A program made the translations under genes and the position numbers. Of a stretch of DNA of 64,000 nucleotides, positions 42,234 to 51,282 are shown piece after piece (positions within the stretch are counted from its first letter, which is position 1; every line of letters begins with the position of its first letter). Source of the stretch: Clostridia bacterium (lineage in GTDB: Bacteria > Bacillota > Clostridia > Peptostreptococcales > Anaerovoracaceae); assembly GCA_030537495.1 (NCBI GenBank), contig JAUNMH010000005.1, positions 1-64,000 of the forward strand. The letters run 5' to 3'. Below the pieces are notes generated by a model, which saw nothing but the letters and a program-made list of their open reading frames with translations, ran no database searches and was not told where the DNA came from.

Positions 42234-43493
42234 ATGGCAACTAGAAATTGGAAAGATATTCCTCTATTTAAGGACGTTACAGACGAACAGTGGAACGACT
42301 GGCATTGGCAGGTAAGCCACAGACTTTCAACTGTAGAAGACATCGCACAGGTTATCAACTTAACTGAACAGGAAAGAGCTGACATCGAAAAGGTTATCGG
42401 CGGATTCAGAGTTGGTATCACTCCTTACTATGCATCATTAATGGATCCAGATGATCCAAGATGTCCAGTAAGAATGCAGGCTGTTCCTACTCTTGCTGAA
42501 ATGCACAGATCAGAAGCTGACGATGCTGACCCACTTCACGAAGATGCTGACTCCCCAGCTCCTGGATTAACTCACAGATATCCAGACAGAGTTTTATTCT
42601 TAATCACTGACCAGTGCTCAATGTACTGCCGTCACTGCACAAGAAGAAGACTTGCTGGTGAAACTGACGGAGCTAGATCAAGAGAAGATATCGATGCATG
42701 TATCGATTACATCAGAAGAACTCCTGTAGTTAGAGACGTTCTTCTATCAGGTGGAGACGCCCTTTGCGTTGAAGACGAAACATTGGAATACATCATCAGC
42801 GAACTAAGAAAGATCCCTCATGTAGAAATCGTTAGAATTGGTTCAAGAACACCAGTTGTAATGCCTCAGAGAATCACTGATGATCTAGTAAACATGCTTA
42901 AGAAGTACCACCCAGTATGGCTGAACACACACTTTAACCATCCTAAGGAAATCACTCCAGAATCAAGAGAAGCTTTAAGAAAGCTTGCTGATGCTGGTGT
43001 ACCTCTAGGAAACCAGTCAGTACTATTAAGAGGTGTTAACGACTGTAAGCACATCATGAGAGAATTAGTTCACGAACTAGTTAAGAACAGAGTAAGACCT
43101 TACTACATCTACATCTGTGACCTTTCAGTAGGTATCGAACACTTCAGAACTTCAGTTGCTAAGGGAATTGAAATCATCGAAGGATTAAGAGGTCACACTT
43201 CAGGATATGCTGTTCCTACATTCGTAGTGGACGCTCCTGGTGGCGGTGGTAAGACTCCTGTAATGCCTCAGTACGTAATTTCAGAAACTCCTGATAAGGT
43301 AATCCTGAGAAACTACGAAGGTGTTATCACTACATACACTCAGCCTCGTCTTCCAGACCTTAAGTGCACTTGCGATTACTGCACAGGTAAGAAGACTTAC
43401 AGATACGAAGGCGTATCCGCTCTAGGCGAAGGTTTACAGATTAAGTCAATGGAACCTGCTCACCTTCTGAGACATGAGAGAAACAAACACTAA
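42234..43493 (+). CDS. kamA: L-lysine 2,3-aminomutase
   Basis: KamA converts L-lysine to L-beta-lysine, the first step of the pathway, using SAM, a 4Fe-4S cluster and pyridoxal phosphate. The 419-residue protein has the radical SAM cysteines in CSMYCRHC near residue 128, followed by TRRR, the VLLSGGDAL motif, and a C-terminal zinc-type Cys motif (CTCDYC). The ribosome site AAGGAGATATAAA is well placed. Length is nearly that of the characterised clostridial enzyme. Confidence 0.96.
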   Translation: MATRNWKDIPLFKDVTDEQWNDWHWQVSHRLSTVEDIAQVINLTEQERADIEKVIGGFRVGITPYYASLMDPDDPRCPVRMQAVPTLAEMHRSEADDADPLHEDADSPAPGLTHRYPDRVLFLITDQCSMYCRHCTRRRLAGETDGARSREDIDACIDYIRRTPVVRDVLLSGGDALCVEDETLEYIISELRKIPHVEIVRIGSRTPVVMPQRITDDLVNMLKKYHPVWLNTHFNHPKEITPESREALRKLADAGVPLGNQSVLLRGVNDCKHIMRELVHELVKNRVRPYYIYICDLSVGIEHFRTSVAKGIEIIEGLRGHTSGYAVPTFVVDAPGGGGKTPVMPQYVISETPDKVILRNYEGVITTYTQPRLPDLKCTCDYCTGKKTYRYEGVSALGEGLQIKSMEPAHLLRHERNKH

Positions 43494-43509
43494 TTTGTAA
43501 GTTTTATAT

Positions 43510-43537
43510 CTAAAGGGAGACAACAGTCTCCCTTTAG
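43510..43537 (+). promoter_or_regulatory. Intercistronic hairpin between kamA and kamB
   Basis: CTAAAGGGAGAC (43510-43521) pairs perfectly with GTCTCCCTTTAG (43526-43537) over an AACA loop. No T-run follows. It could stabilise the kamA message or partly attenuate the downstream genes. Confidence 0.55.
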
Positions 43538-43581
43538 TGACTAATTTAGAAATATTGAAATAAAGGAAGATTCAGACAGTA

Positions 43582-44601
43582 ATGGGATTGTTATACGAGT
43601 TATCAAATAAATACAAGACTTTATCCATTGTCGGCATGGCTAAAAATGCTGGTAAAACTACAGCACTGAATTATCTTATTGAAGAAGCAATGGATGATGG
43701 AATTGCATTGGGTATAACCTCCACAGGAAGAGACGGCGAAATGGAAGACCTGGTAACAGGCACTGAAAAGCCTAGAGTTTTCTTGGACGAGGGATCTTTA
43801 GTAGCAGTTCCTGCACAGCTGTATGAACTTGCAGATGCAGGTCTAGAAGTAGTTAAGAAGACCAAATATTCTACAGCTATTGGTACACTACTAGTTTGCA
43901 GAGTTATGCAAGCTGGATATGTACAGGTTGCAGGACCTGTAATCAACGCTGAACAGAAGAAGCTTTGTGCTGATATGCTTGAACTGGGATGCGACCTAGT
44001 GCTTATAGACGGCGCTATAGACAGAAAATCCATTGCATCACCCGATACTTCAGATGCAATTATCTTAGCCACTGGTGCAGTTCTTTCTAGAAGAATGCAG
44101 AAGGTTGTGGAAGACACAGCTCACGTGGTAAATCTGTACAAGACAGAAGAATTAGAAGAAGGTATCTACAGAGATGCCATTGAAGAACATAATTTTGACG
44201 ACAAGATTATGCTTGTCAGTGAAGACGGCAAAGTAACTAAGTTAGGTTTGTTAACGGGCCTGGGCGAATCAAGAAAGATCGACCATGCCATTCAGCCTGA
44301 CACAAAATATGTTTACATACCGGGAGCATTTACTAACAGCGTAGTAAATGAAATGAATCTTAAGAAGCTGAAGCAGGTGGAATTCGTGTTCAAGGACCCG
44401 ACAAAGATATTTGTGAATTCCATGGACTGGAGAAACCTGAAGAAAAAGGGATTCACTGCAAGCGTACTTAAGAATATAGAAATCGCAGCAATTACAGTCA
44501 ATCCGTGGGCTCCGGCAGGATACACGTTTGACAATGCATTGCTAGTTAAGGAAATGCAAGAAGCAATTCCTGATATACCTGTTATCGATGTAAGGATGTA
44601 G
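43582..44601 (+). CDS. kamB: KamB, P-loop protein of the lysine aminomutase cluster
   Basis: The 339-residue protein has a P-loop near its start (GMAKNAGKTTALNYL, about 18-32) and an ATP- or GTP-binding domain of the MobB/DUF type. LVLIDGAIDRKS near residue 138 may be Walker B. It sits between kamA and kamC, as in other lysine-fermenting Clostridia. Its function is not proven; a chaperone or reactivation role for the B12-dependent aminomutase, together with KamC, is inferred from position. No signal or membrane segments are seen. Confidence 0.85.
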   Translation: MGLLYELSNKYKTLSIVGMAKNAGKTTALNYLIEEAMDDGIALGITSTGRDGEMEDLVTGTEKPRVFLDEGSLVAVPAQLYELADAGLEVVKKTKYSTAIGTLLVCRVMQAGYVQVAGPVINAEQKKLCADMLELGCDLVLIDGAIDRKSIASPDTSDAIILATGAVLSRRMQKVVEDTAHVVNLYKTEELEEGIYRDAIEEHNFDDKIMLVSEDGKVTKLGLLTGLGESRKIDHAIQPDTKYVYIPGAFTNSVVNEMNLKKLKQVEFVFKDPTKIFVNSMDWRNLKKKGFTASVLKNIEIAAITVNPWAPAGYTFDNALLVKEMQEAIPDIPVIDVRM

Positions 44602-44605
44602 AAAA

Positions 44606-46249
44606 ATGATAGTGAAAAGCAACTGGCGTCTTGCCAATGTTAAGACCAGAAGAGAAACTGGCCTAGACTATGTAATACAGAATATCAATTTGATTACACC
44701 ATTCGGTAAGAAGCAATTAAAAGACCTGAAGGCATTTCCGCCAGGCATGGAAGCAGAACTTAACGAAGAGTTTGACAGAGTTGAAAAAATGATTACCTAC
44801 ATAAAGGAAAATCAGAAAAAAGCAACGCAGCTGTCAGAAGTCTTCATGGAAATGAAGGATACAACTCTTACTGTTGAGAGAAGCCGCACTGACATTCTGT
44901 CAGTAGTTGAACTTTATGAAATGAAGTCCTTGCTATTGCAGATGCGCCAGGTATTAAAATTTACAGCAACAGAGGATTTCAATATTCCTAAAGCATTTGT
45001 TCTCGAAGACACTGAAAGCTTATTAGACGAACTGGATCCAAGTGGAGATCGACTAAACACATTTTATATCTACGACGAATTCAGTGCTAAGCTACATGAG
45101 CTAAGAGTTAAGAAACATGATTTTGAGATTCTGATTAGAAAGTCTCAGAAGAAGCGTAGAGAAGAAATCCGTAAGGAATATGGAATTCAGCTGACACCTA
45201 AATTTGACATTGTGGTCGCAAAATCACATGCAGACTATGATAAAATCTTAAATATATCTGACCTGGAATTAGTTGACCAGGACTATATGAGCGCAACCTT
45301 CCAACTCAAACTTAACGACGAAGCTTACGCTTATATGGGGAAAATAGAAGAACTGAACGGTGAGATTGAAGTAGAAGAAGAACTTATTAGAAAAGACCTT
45401 TCCGAAAAAATCGCACAGTACAGTGACGTGCTCCTTGAAAACTGCACTAAGATTGGAGCTCTTGACCTAGCCCTTGCAAAGGCATACTTCTTTATTGAAA
45501 GAAATCTAACTAGACCTGAAATTGTTGCAGAACATGTGATAGAATTTATAGACGGCAGAAACCTTGCAGTAGAAGAAGTAGTTAAAAAGAAGGGTAAGGA
45601 ATACTGTCCGGTATCTCTGAGTCTGAGAGATGGCGTTACAGTTATTACCGGTGCAAACATGGGTGGTAAGACCATTTCCCTGAAGCTTGCAGGACAGGTA
45701 GCAATTTTAGCCCAGTACGGATTCTTCGTACCAGCTGTGAAGGCTAAAGTTGGACTGTCAAACTATATGCAGATGCTTATCGGAGACTCACAGTCTGTTG
45801 AAAGAGGTCTGTCCAGCTTCGGTTCAGAAATGGAAGAACTTAAGGAAATTCTTGATAAGGGTGAAGACAGAAGCTTGATTCTAGTAGATGAAATCGCTTC
45901 AGGTACTAACCCTACAGAAGGAACCGCTCTTACAAAGAGCTTGGTTGATTATCTAATTGAAAGACCTTATATTTCATTGATTACAACCCACTTTGAAACA
46001 GTTACAGAACGCGAAGGCGTTGTAAATATGCAGGTCCGCGGGTTAGCAGATTGCGACTTTGTTCTCTTGGGAAGAGAGTTACAGTATGCAAATCGTAAAG
46101 ACCGAATTAACATTATTTCCAAATACATGGATTATAGACTATGTAAGGTGGAAAACGAGAAACAAGTTCCTAAAGATGCTCTTAATATAGCCACTATGCT
46201 AGGAATAGACAAAGTGATTATTGACGGAGCGAAGAAGTATATTAAATGA
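44606..46249 (+). CDS. kamC: KamC, MutS-like ATPase of the lysine aminomutase cluster
   Basis: The 547-residue protein has an N-terminal helical region and a C-terminal MutS-type ATPase domain with Walker A ITGANMGGKTISLK (about 349-362), the switch segment SSFGSEMEELKEIL, Walker B LILVDEIASGTNPTEG and the TTHF motif. It lacks the mismatch-recognition domain of MutS, so DNA repair is unlikely. With KamB it is likely a helper for KamDE, perhaps exchanging damaged corrinoid; this is inferred from gene order. It starts 4 bp after kamB. Confidence 0.87.
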   Translation: MIVKSNWRLANVKTRRETGLDYVIQNINLITPFGKKQLKDLKAFPPGMEAELNEEFDRVEKMITYIKENQKKATQLSEVFMEMKDTTLTVERSRTDILSVVELYEMKSLLLQMRQVLKFTATEDFNIPKAFVLEDTESLLDELDPSGDRLNTFYIYDEFSAKLHELRVKKHDFEILIRKSQKKRREEIRKEYGIQLTPKFDIVVAKSHADYDKILNISDLELVDQDYMSATFQLKLNDEAYAYMGKIEELNGEIEVEEELIRKDLSEKIAQYSDVLLENCTKIGALDLALAKAYFFIERNLTRPEIVAEHVIEFIDGRNLAVEEVVKKKGKEYCPVSLSLRDGVTVITGANMGGKTISLKLAGQVAILAQYGFFVPAVKAKVGLSNYMQMLIGDSQSVERGLSSFGSEMEELKEILDKGEDRSLILVDEIASGTNPTEGTALTKSLVDYLIERPYISLITTHFETVTEREGVVNMQVRGLADCDFVLLGRELQYANRKDRINIISKYMDYRLCKVENEKQVPKDALNIATMLGIDKVIIDGAKKYIK

Positions 46250-46261
46250 GGAGAAAAAGAG

Positions 46262-47815
46262 ATGAAAAGCAAACTAAATCTTGATTCAAAGATTGTTGAC
46301 AGTGCACGTGCTCATGCTGCAAATATCGCTCATGATATGCAGTCATTCATCGACAGACACACTACAGTGTCAACAGAAAGAACAATCTTGAGACTCTTAG
46401 GCGTTGACGGCGTTGACGACGTTGACAACCCACTTCCAAACGTAGTAGTTGACCAGTTAAAGGATGCTGGTGCACTTCCTACAGGAGTAGCTTACTGGAT
46501 TGGTAACGCAATGGTACAGACAGGTAAAAATCCTCAGGCTATTGCTGAAGAAATGGCTGCAGGAAAGCTAGATATCACTAAGCTTGACCACTGCACACAG
46601 GAAGAAGCTGCAGAAGCTCTTAAACCTGTAATCAAAGAAACTTTCGCTAAGATTGATGCTCAGAAGGCAAAGCGTCAGGAATATCTTGACACAATCGGCG
46701 AAGGACCAGAACCTTACATCTACGTAATCGTAGCTACTGGTAACATCTATGAAGACGTTATCCAGGCACAGGCTGCTGCTAGACAGGGTGCTGACATCAT
46801 CGCTGTAATCAGAACTACAGCTCAGTCACTTCTTGACTACGTTCCATTCGGAGCTACAACTGAAGGTTTCGGTGGTACTTACGCTACTCAGGAAAACTTC
46901 AGAATCATGAGAAAAGCTCTTGACGAAGTTGGTGAAGAAGTTGGTAGATACATCAGATTATGTAACTACTCATCCGGTATGTGTATGCCTGAAATCGCTG
47001 CTATGGGAGCACTAGAAAGACTAGACGTTATGCTGAACGACGCTATTTATGGTATCCTGTTCAGAGACATCAACATGCAGAGAACATTAGTAGACCAGTT
47101 CATGTCCAGAGTTATCATCGGATACTGCGGTATCATCTTCAACTCCGGAGAAGACAACTACTTAACTACAGACGATGCTATTGAAGCTGCTCACACAGTT
47201 ACAGCTTCCCAGTTCATCAACGAACAGTTCGCTGTTCTAGCTAACATCCCTGAAGAACAGATGGGATTAGGACACGCATTCGAAATGGACCCAGCTACAG
47301 AAGACGGATTCCTTCTTGAATTAGCTCAGGCTCAGATGGCAAGAGAAATCTTCCCTAAGGCAAGATTAAAGTACATGCCACCTACAAAGTTCATGACAGG
47401 AAACATCTTCAGAGGTCACTTACAGGATGCTCTGTTCAATCTAGTAACAGTTTGGACAAACCAGTCATTACTATTAACTGGTATGCTTACAGAAGCTATT
47501 CACACTCCATTAATGCAGGACAGATACCTAGCTATCGAAAATGCTAAGTATATCTTCAACAACTGCAGACATATCGGTGATGAAGTTGAATTCAAAGAAG
47601 GCGGAATTATCCAGAGCCGTGCTCAGGAAGTATTAGCTAAGGCTGATAATCTTCTTGCAGAAGTAGAAAAAGAAGGTCTATTCTCAACTATCGAAAAGGG
47701 AATCTTCGGCGGAGTTAAGAGACCATTCGACGGCGGACATGGACTTGAAGGCGTTTGCGTTAGAGGCGAAAACTACTTCAACCCATTCATTCCACTATTC
47801 ATGGATCACGAGTAA
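46262..47815 (+). CDS. kamD: Lysine 5,6-aminomutase, alpha subunit
   Basis: KamD is the large subunit of the adenosylcobalamin- and PLP-dependent enzyme that turns beta-lysine into 3,5-diaminohexanoate. The 517-residue length is standard. The barrel region contains YIYVIVATGNIYEDVIQAQAAARQG, and MKYMPPTKFMTGNIFRGHLQDALF lies in the second half. A GAGGAG ribosome site precedes the ATG. It is followed 14 bp later by kamE. Confidence 0.95.
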   Translation: MKSKLNLDSKIVDSARAHAANIAHDMQSFIDRHTTVSTERTILRLLGVDGVDDVDNPLPNVVVDQLKDAGALPTGVAYWIGNAMVQTGKNPQAIAEEMAAGKLDITKLDHCTQEEAAEALKPVIKETFAKIDAQKAKRQEYLDTIGEGPEPYIYVIVATGNIYEDVIQAQAAARQGADIIAVIRTTAQSLLDYVPFGATTEGFGGTYATQENFRIMRKALDEVGEEVGRYIRLCNYSSGMCMPEIAAMGALERLDVMLNDAIYGILFRDINMQRTLVDQFMSRVIIGYCGIIFNSGEDNYLTTDDAIEAAHTVTASQFINEQFAVLANIPEEQMGLGHAFEMDPATEDGFLLELAQAQMAREIFPKARLKYMPPTKFMTGNIFRGHLQDALFNLVTVWTNQSLLLTGMLTEAIHTPLMQDRYLAIENAKYIFNNCRHIGDEVEFKEGGIIQSRAQEVLAKADNLLAEVEKEGLFSTIEKGIFGGVKRPFDGGHGLEGVCVRGENYFNPFIPLFMDHE

Positions 47816-47829
47816 GGAGGTGCACATAA

Positions 47830-48624
47830 ATGTCAGAATGTAAGACAGCAACAACACAGGTTGATTTAACATGCGTAAAGCCATATGGTGACGCATTAAA
47901 CGACGGTAAAGTACAGATCGCATTCACACTGCCAGTTCCATATGGTGAAGAAGCAGAAGAATGTGCTAAGCAGTATGTTAGAAAATTAGGATTAGAAGAA
48001 CCAAACGTATGCTACTACTGTGAATTAACAGAAGGTTATACTTTCTTCAACGTATACGGATGCGCTACTCCTACTATCGACTACACAGCAATTAAGGTTC
48101 CAAAGGTAGAAGGAACTGTTATGGATCGTGTAGAATGTGGTGAATGGATTGGCGAAAACATCGGTAGAGATATCGTTGTAGTAGGTGCTTCAATCGAATC
48201 CGACGCTCATACAGTAGGTATCGACGCTATCATTCAGATGAAGGGCTTCCACGGTCACTTCGGTCTTGAAAGATTCAAGCACGTAGTTGCTTACAACATG
48301 GGTTCACAGGTTCCTTGCGAAAAGCTTATCGCTAAGGCTAAAGAAGTTAACGCTGATGCTATCTTAGTATCACAGACTGTAACTCAGAAGGATATCCACA
48401 TCATGAACCTAACTAAGATGGAAGAACTTCTTGAAGCTGAAGGCCTTCGTGACAAGATCATCCTAACTTGCGGTGGTCCAAGAATTTCTCACGAACTTGC
48501 TCAGGAATTAGGTTACGATGCAGGATTCGGTCCTGGAAAGTATGCTGAACACGTAATGTCATACGTAATGCAGGAAGTTCAGAAGCGTGGATGGGAAAAG
48601 AAAGCTAACATCGACGAACGTTAA
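47830..48624 (+). CDS. kamE: Lysine 5,6-aminomutase, beta subunit (B12-binding)
   Basis: KamE carries the Rossmann domain that binds adenosylcobalamin through a His on the DxHxxG motif, here DAHTVG near residue 128. The PLP-linked Lys is expected in the YNMGSQVPCEKLIAK region. The 264-residue length is typical. An AAGGAGG ribosome site precedes the ATG, and a terminator follows at 48670-48707. Its need for B12 connects this cluster to the riboswitch locus at 27863-34906. Confidence 0.95.
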   Translation: MSECKTATTQVDLTCVKPYGDALNDGKVQIAFTLPVPYGEEAEECAKQYVRKLGLEEPNVCYYCELTEGYTFFNVYGCATPTIDYTAIKVPKVEGTVMDRVECGEWIGENIGRDIVVVGASIESDAHTVGIDAIIQMKGFHGHFGLERFKHVVAYNMGSQVPCEKLIAKAKEVNADAILVSQTVTQKDIHIMNLTKMEELLEAEGLRDKIILTCGGPRISHELAQELGYDAGFGPGKYAEHVMSYVMQEVQKRGWEKKANIDER

Positions 48625-48669
48625 TTGATAGTTTTCAATCAAAACGTGATAAGATTATTTTCTGAATAA

Positions 48670-48707
48670 AAAAAGAAGATGAAATTCAAACATTTCATCT
48701 TCTTTTT
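48670..48707 (+). terminator. Terminator of the kdd-kam operon
   Basis: AAAAAGAAGATGAAA-type left arm (48670-48684) pairs with TTTCATCTTCTTTTT (48693-48707). The right arm ends in five Ts. Confidence 0.85.
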
Positions 48708-48720
48708 GCTTGTAATTGTG

Positions 48721-48749
48721 TTGCTAAATTAACAAATTTGGTGTAAGAT
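48721..48749 (+). promoter_or_regulatory. Promoter of the CoA-transferase genes
   Basis: TTGCTA (48721-48726) and TAAGAT (48744-48749) are 17 bp apart. It gives the CoA-transferase pair its own transcript after the kam terminator. No GAACC-N6-GGTTC palindrome is seen here. Confidence 0.5.
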
Positions 48750-48803
48750 AGAAGAATAGATAGTTATGTTTAGTATTATTTTTATAGAAAGGTGATTGGT
48801 ACA

Positions 48804-49526
48804 ATGATCAACAAAATTATGACTGCTGATGAAGCAGTAGCTGGCGTTCAGGACGGAATGACCATCATGGTCGGTGGATTCCTAGGAACAGGTTCACCTG
48901 AAGTTCTAATGGATGCTCTTGTAAGAAAAGGTGTTAAACACTTAACTGTAATCGGTAATGACGGTGGTTTACACACTGGTCAGCCTGCTCAGTTTGGTGG
49001 AAAGACTCCTAGAGGAATTGGTAAGCTTTTGGAACACCACATGGTGGATCATCTTATCGCTTCACACATCGGAGTTAACCCTCTAATCAATGAACAGATT
49101 GCTGAGGGTACACTAAGATATACTCTTGTTCCACAGGGAACTTTAGCTGAAAAGATCAGAGCTGCAGCTTATGGTCTTGGTGGTGTTCTTACTCCAACTG
49201 GTGTAGGTACTCCAATGGAAACTGAAGTTGATGAATTAGGAAGAGAAAAGAAAGTTGTAGAAATCGAAGGAGTTAAGTACTTATTCGAAATGCCTCTACG
49301 TGCTGACTACTCATTCATCAGACCTTCCGTTGCTGACAAGTTTGGTAACTTCTACTGCGCTAAGGCAACTAAGAACTTTAACTACGTAATGACTGGTGCA
49401 TCAGATCACACTATCATCGCACCTGAAAAGCTTGTAGAAATCGGTGAAATCGATCCTGATTACTTTGCAGTTGCAGGCGTACTTGTAGATACTATTGTGG
49501 AAGGAGAACAGAAATGGCAGATTTAA
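48804..49526 (+). CDS. atoD: Butyrate/acetoacetate CoA-transferase, alpha subunit
   Basis: The alpha subunit of a two-subunit CoA-transferase, which in lysine fermentation moves CoA between butyryl-CoA and acetoacetate. The 240-residue protein has the subunit-A glycine-rich segment MVGGFLGTGSPE and the GNDGG motif. I use the ATG at 48804 with AAAGGTGA upstream; a GTG at 48792 overlaps that site. It overlaps the beta gene by 13 bp. The exact acyl substrate is inferred from context. Confidence 0.88.
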   Translation: MINKIMTADEAVAGVQDGMTIMVGGFLGTGSPEVLMDALVRKGVKHLTVIGNDGGLHTGQPAQFGGKTPRGIGKLLEHHMVDHLIASHIGVNPLINEQIAEGTLRYTLVPQGTLAEKIRAAAYGLGGVLTPTGVGTPMETEVDELGREKKVVEIEGVKYLFEMPLRADYSFIRPSVADKFGNFYCAKATKNFNYVMTGASDHTIIAPEKLVEIGEIDPDYFAVAGVLVDTIVEGEQKWQI

Positions 49527-50173
49527 AAACAAGAATCGCAAAGAGATGTGCGAAAGAATTTAAAGACGGCGAATTCGTAAACTTAGGTATCGGCCTTCCT
49601 ACAATGGTAGCTGACTACATTCCTGATGATATTATGGTTACATTCCATTCAGAAAATGGATTCGCAGGTATCGACGCTGTAGTTGATAAGGAAGAAGACG
49701 TTGACGTAGATATCATCAACTCAGGTGGTACTTATGTAACAGCAGTTCCTAGAGTTAAGTACTTCGATACAGCTGAATCATTTGGTCTAGTAAGAGGCGG
49801 ACACGTAAGAGCTACAGTTCTTGGAGCTATGCAGGTTGCTGAAAACGGAGACCTGGCTAACTGGATCATACCTGGCAAGAAAGTTGCTGGTATGGGTGGA
49901 GCAATGGACCTTTGTGCTGGTTGCCCAGAAGTTATCATCGTTATGCTTCACACTCAGAAGGGAAATCATAAGATCCTTAAGGAATGCACACTTCCGCTTA
50001 CAGCTGAAAGATGCGTAAGCAAGATCATCACTGAAATGGGAGTTATGGAAGTTACTGACGAAGGTATCGTTGTAACTGAATTACACCCTGACTACACTAA
50101 GGAAGATATCCAGGCTGCTACAGGTTGCGAATTAAAGTTCTCACCTGACTTAAAGCCAATGGAAGAAGAATAA
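49514..50173 (+). CDS. atoA: Butyrate/acetoacetate CoA-transferase, beta subunit
   Basis: The beta subunit carries the catalytic Glu in the HSENG motif (residues 45-49), which forms a CoA thioester during catalysis. NLGIGLPT (about 24-31) and GGAMDLCAGC are further family motifs. The 219-residue length is standard. It is translationally coupled to the alpha gene and ends at a strong terminator. Confidence 0.92.
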   Translation: MADLKTRIAKRCAKEFKDGEFVNLGIGLPTMVADYIPDDIMVTFHSENGFAGIDAVVDKEEDVDVDIINSGGTYVTAVPRVKYFDTAESFGLVRGGHVRATVLGAMQVAENGDLANWIIPGKKVAGMGGAMDLCAGCPEVIIVMLHTQKGNHKILKECTLPLTAERCVSKIITEMGVMEVTDEGIVVTELHPDYTKEDIQAATGCELKFSPDLKPMEEE

Positions 50174-50190
50174 TTAGAAAAGTTATTATG

Positions 50191-50219
50191 GAGCTGCTTG
50201 GTTCAAGCAGCTCTTTTTT
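50191..50219 (+). terminator. Terminator of the CoA-transferase genes
   Basis: GAGCTGCTTG (50191-50200) pairs perfectly with CAAGCAGCTC (50204-50213), followed by six Ts. The possible ATG at 50188 falls in this structure, which argues against it as a start. Confidence 0.92.
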
Positions 50220-50268
50220 CAAATTGCAGGAATTCAAATTGCAAGATATAACAGAAGAGGAACACGAT

Positions 50269-51144
50269 ATGGGAGAAGTATTACAGTTTAAGAGAAGAAG
50301 TATAGCTTTTTTTGGAGAATTACTTGGTGAGGATGGAGCAATACTGCACACACCATATCTTCATAAGATTTGCGATCCGGACACAGGGGAAGAAGTTTGT
50401 CCGAGATTGTTCACCATTGATTGTTTTGATGATTTTCCGGCGGATGATGCAAAAGTCAACATTGCTATGGGCCTTATGTACCTGGAGTTTTGGACATATT
50501 TTGCAACTTTGCAGGACGAGAACAGCGAAAGCTTCAAGGCCTACGCTGTGTCAGTAGATGACGGTCGCATTTTGTATAGCTTGGTTATGACTGATGAAAT
50601 GTGGCTGGGCGGAGAAAAATATGGAAGTAATGCAGCTATGGCAGTACGCCTTGGCAAGGAAAAGGGAATACCCATGGAAGAGCCGTCCCATAAGGGGAAC
50701 TCAATTTACGTGGCTGGCTCGGTGAGGACACCAGAAGGCGAGTGCTATCAGACGCCAGTGGTTAGACGCATTAACAACGTGGAAAACAACAAGGTTCTGT
50801 TTCCAGGAATGTTCACACTTAGAACCATTGAGAGTTTCTTTGGCTATGGGGACTGCGATGGAATCATCAGTTGTCTTGCTCAGTGCCTTCTTGCAGAGGC
50901 TGAGGAAATGGGCGCTGACACATGGCTTGAGGGTGATACGGGACCTTTCCAGGCGGTGGAATTGAGTTTTGTTGACCGAGAAAGTGGAAGAGTGCTTTAT
51001 GCCATGGACGCCATAAATTCTGTTAACGACGGAAATATTTTGATTCCGGAAAGATGGGAGCCAGGGAAGACATACCCTAAGTATTTCGATTTAGAGAATG
51101 CAACATTCATCGATCTAAACGTGGGTTTGGAGTACGATGAGTAG
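50269..51144 (+). CDS. Conserved-looking hypothetical protein (291 residues)
   Basis: I do not recognise this protein. It starts at the ATG at 50269, preceded by AGAGGAA; an upstream ATG at 50188 lies in the previous terminator. It is acidic, soluble, and without signal or membrane segments. A middle segment (SIYVAGSVRTPEGECYQTPVVRRI) and the C-terminal DLNVGLEYDE look structured. It lies between the CoA-transferase genes and an AlaX-type gene and ends with its own terminator. Link to lysine metabolism cannot be shown. Confidence 0.7.
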   Translation: MGEVLQFKRRSIAFFGELLGEDGAILHTPYLHKICDPDTGEEVCPRLFTIDCFDDFPADDAKVNIAMGLMYLEFWTYFATLQDENSESFKAYAVSVDDGRILYSLVMTDEMWLGGEKYGSNAAMAVRLGKEKGIPMEEPSHKGNSIYVAGSVRTPEGECYQTPVVRRINNVENNKVLFPGMFTLRTIESFFGYGDCDGIISCLAQCLLAEAEEMGADTWLEGDTGPFQAVELSFVDRESGRVLYAMDAINSVNDGNILIPERWEPGKTYPKYFDLENATFIDLNVGLEYDE

Positions 51145-51170
51145 CGGTACAATTTAATATCAAAACTAAC

Positions 51171-51203
51171 AGATGCTTGACTGCTTTCAGTGGGCATCTT
51201 TTT
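51171..51203 (+). terminator. Terminator of the 291-residue gene
   Basis: AGATGC (51171-51176) pairs with GCATCT (51194-51199), followed by Ts. Confidence 0.65.
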
Positions 51204-51282
51204 GTGTTTTTGAATTTATTTCTATTAGAATTTGTGATATAATTAATTATTATTGTTCAAATGCAAATTAAGGAGAATAGAA

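Noticed and set aside
50188-50268. Upstream start (ATG 50188) for the 291-residue protein
   Set aside because: It sits in the terminator of the preceding gene, so a transcript starting after that terminator could not include it; the ATG at 50269 has a ribosome site.
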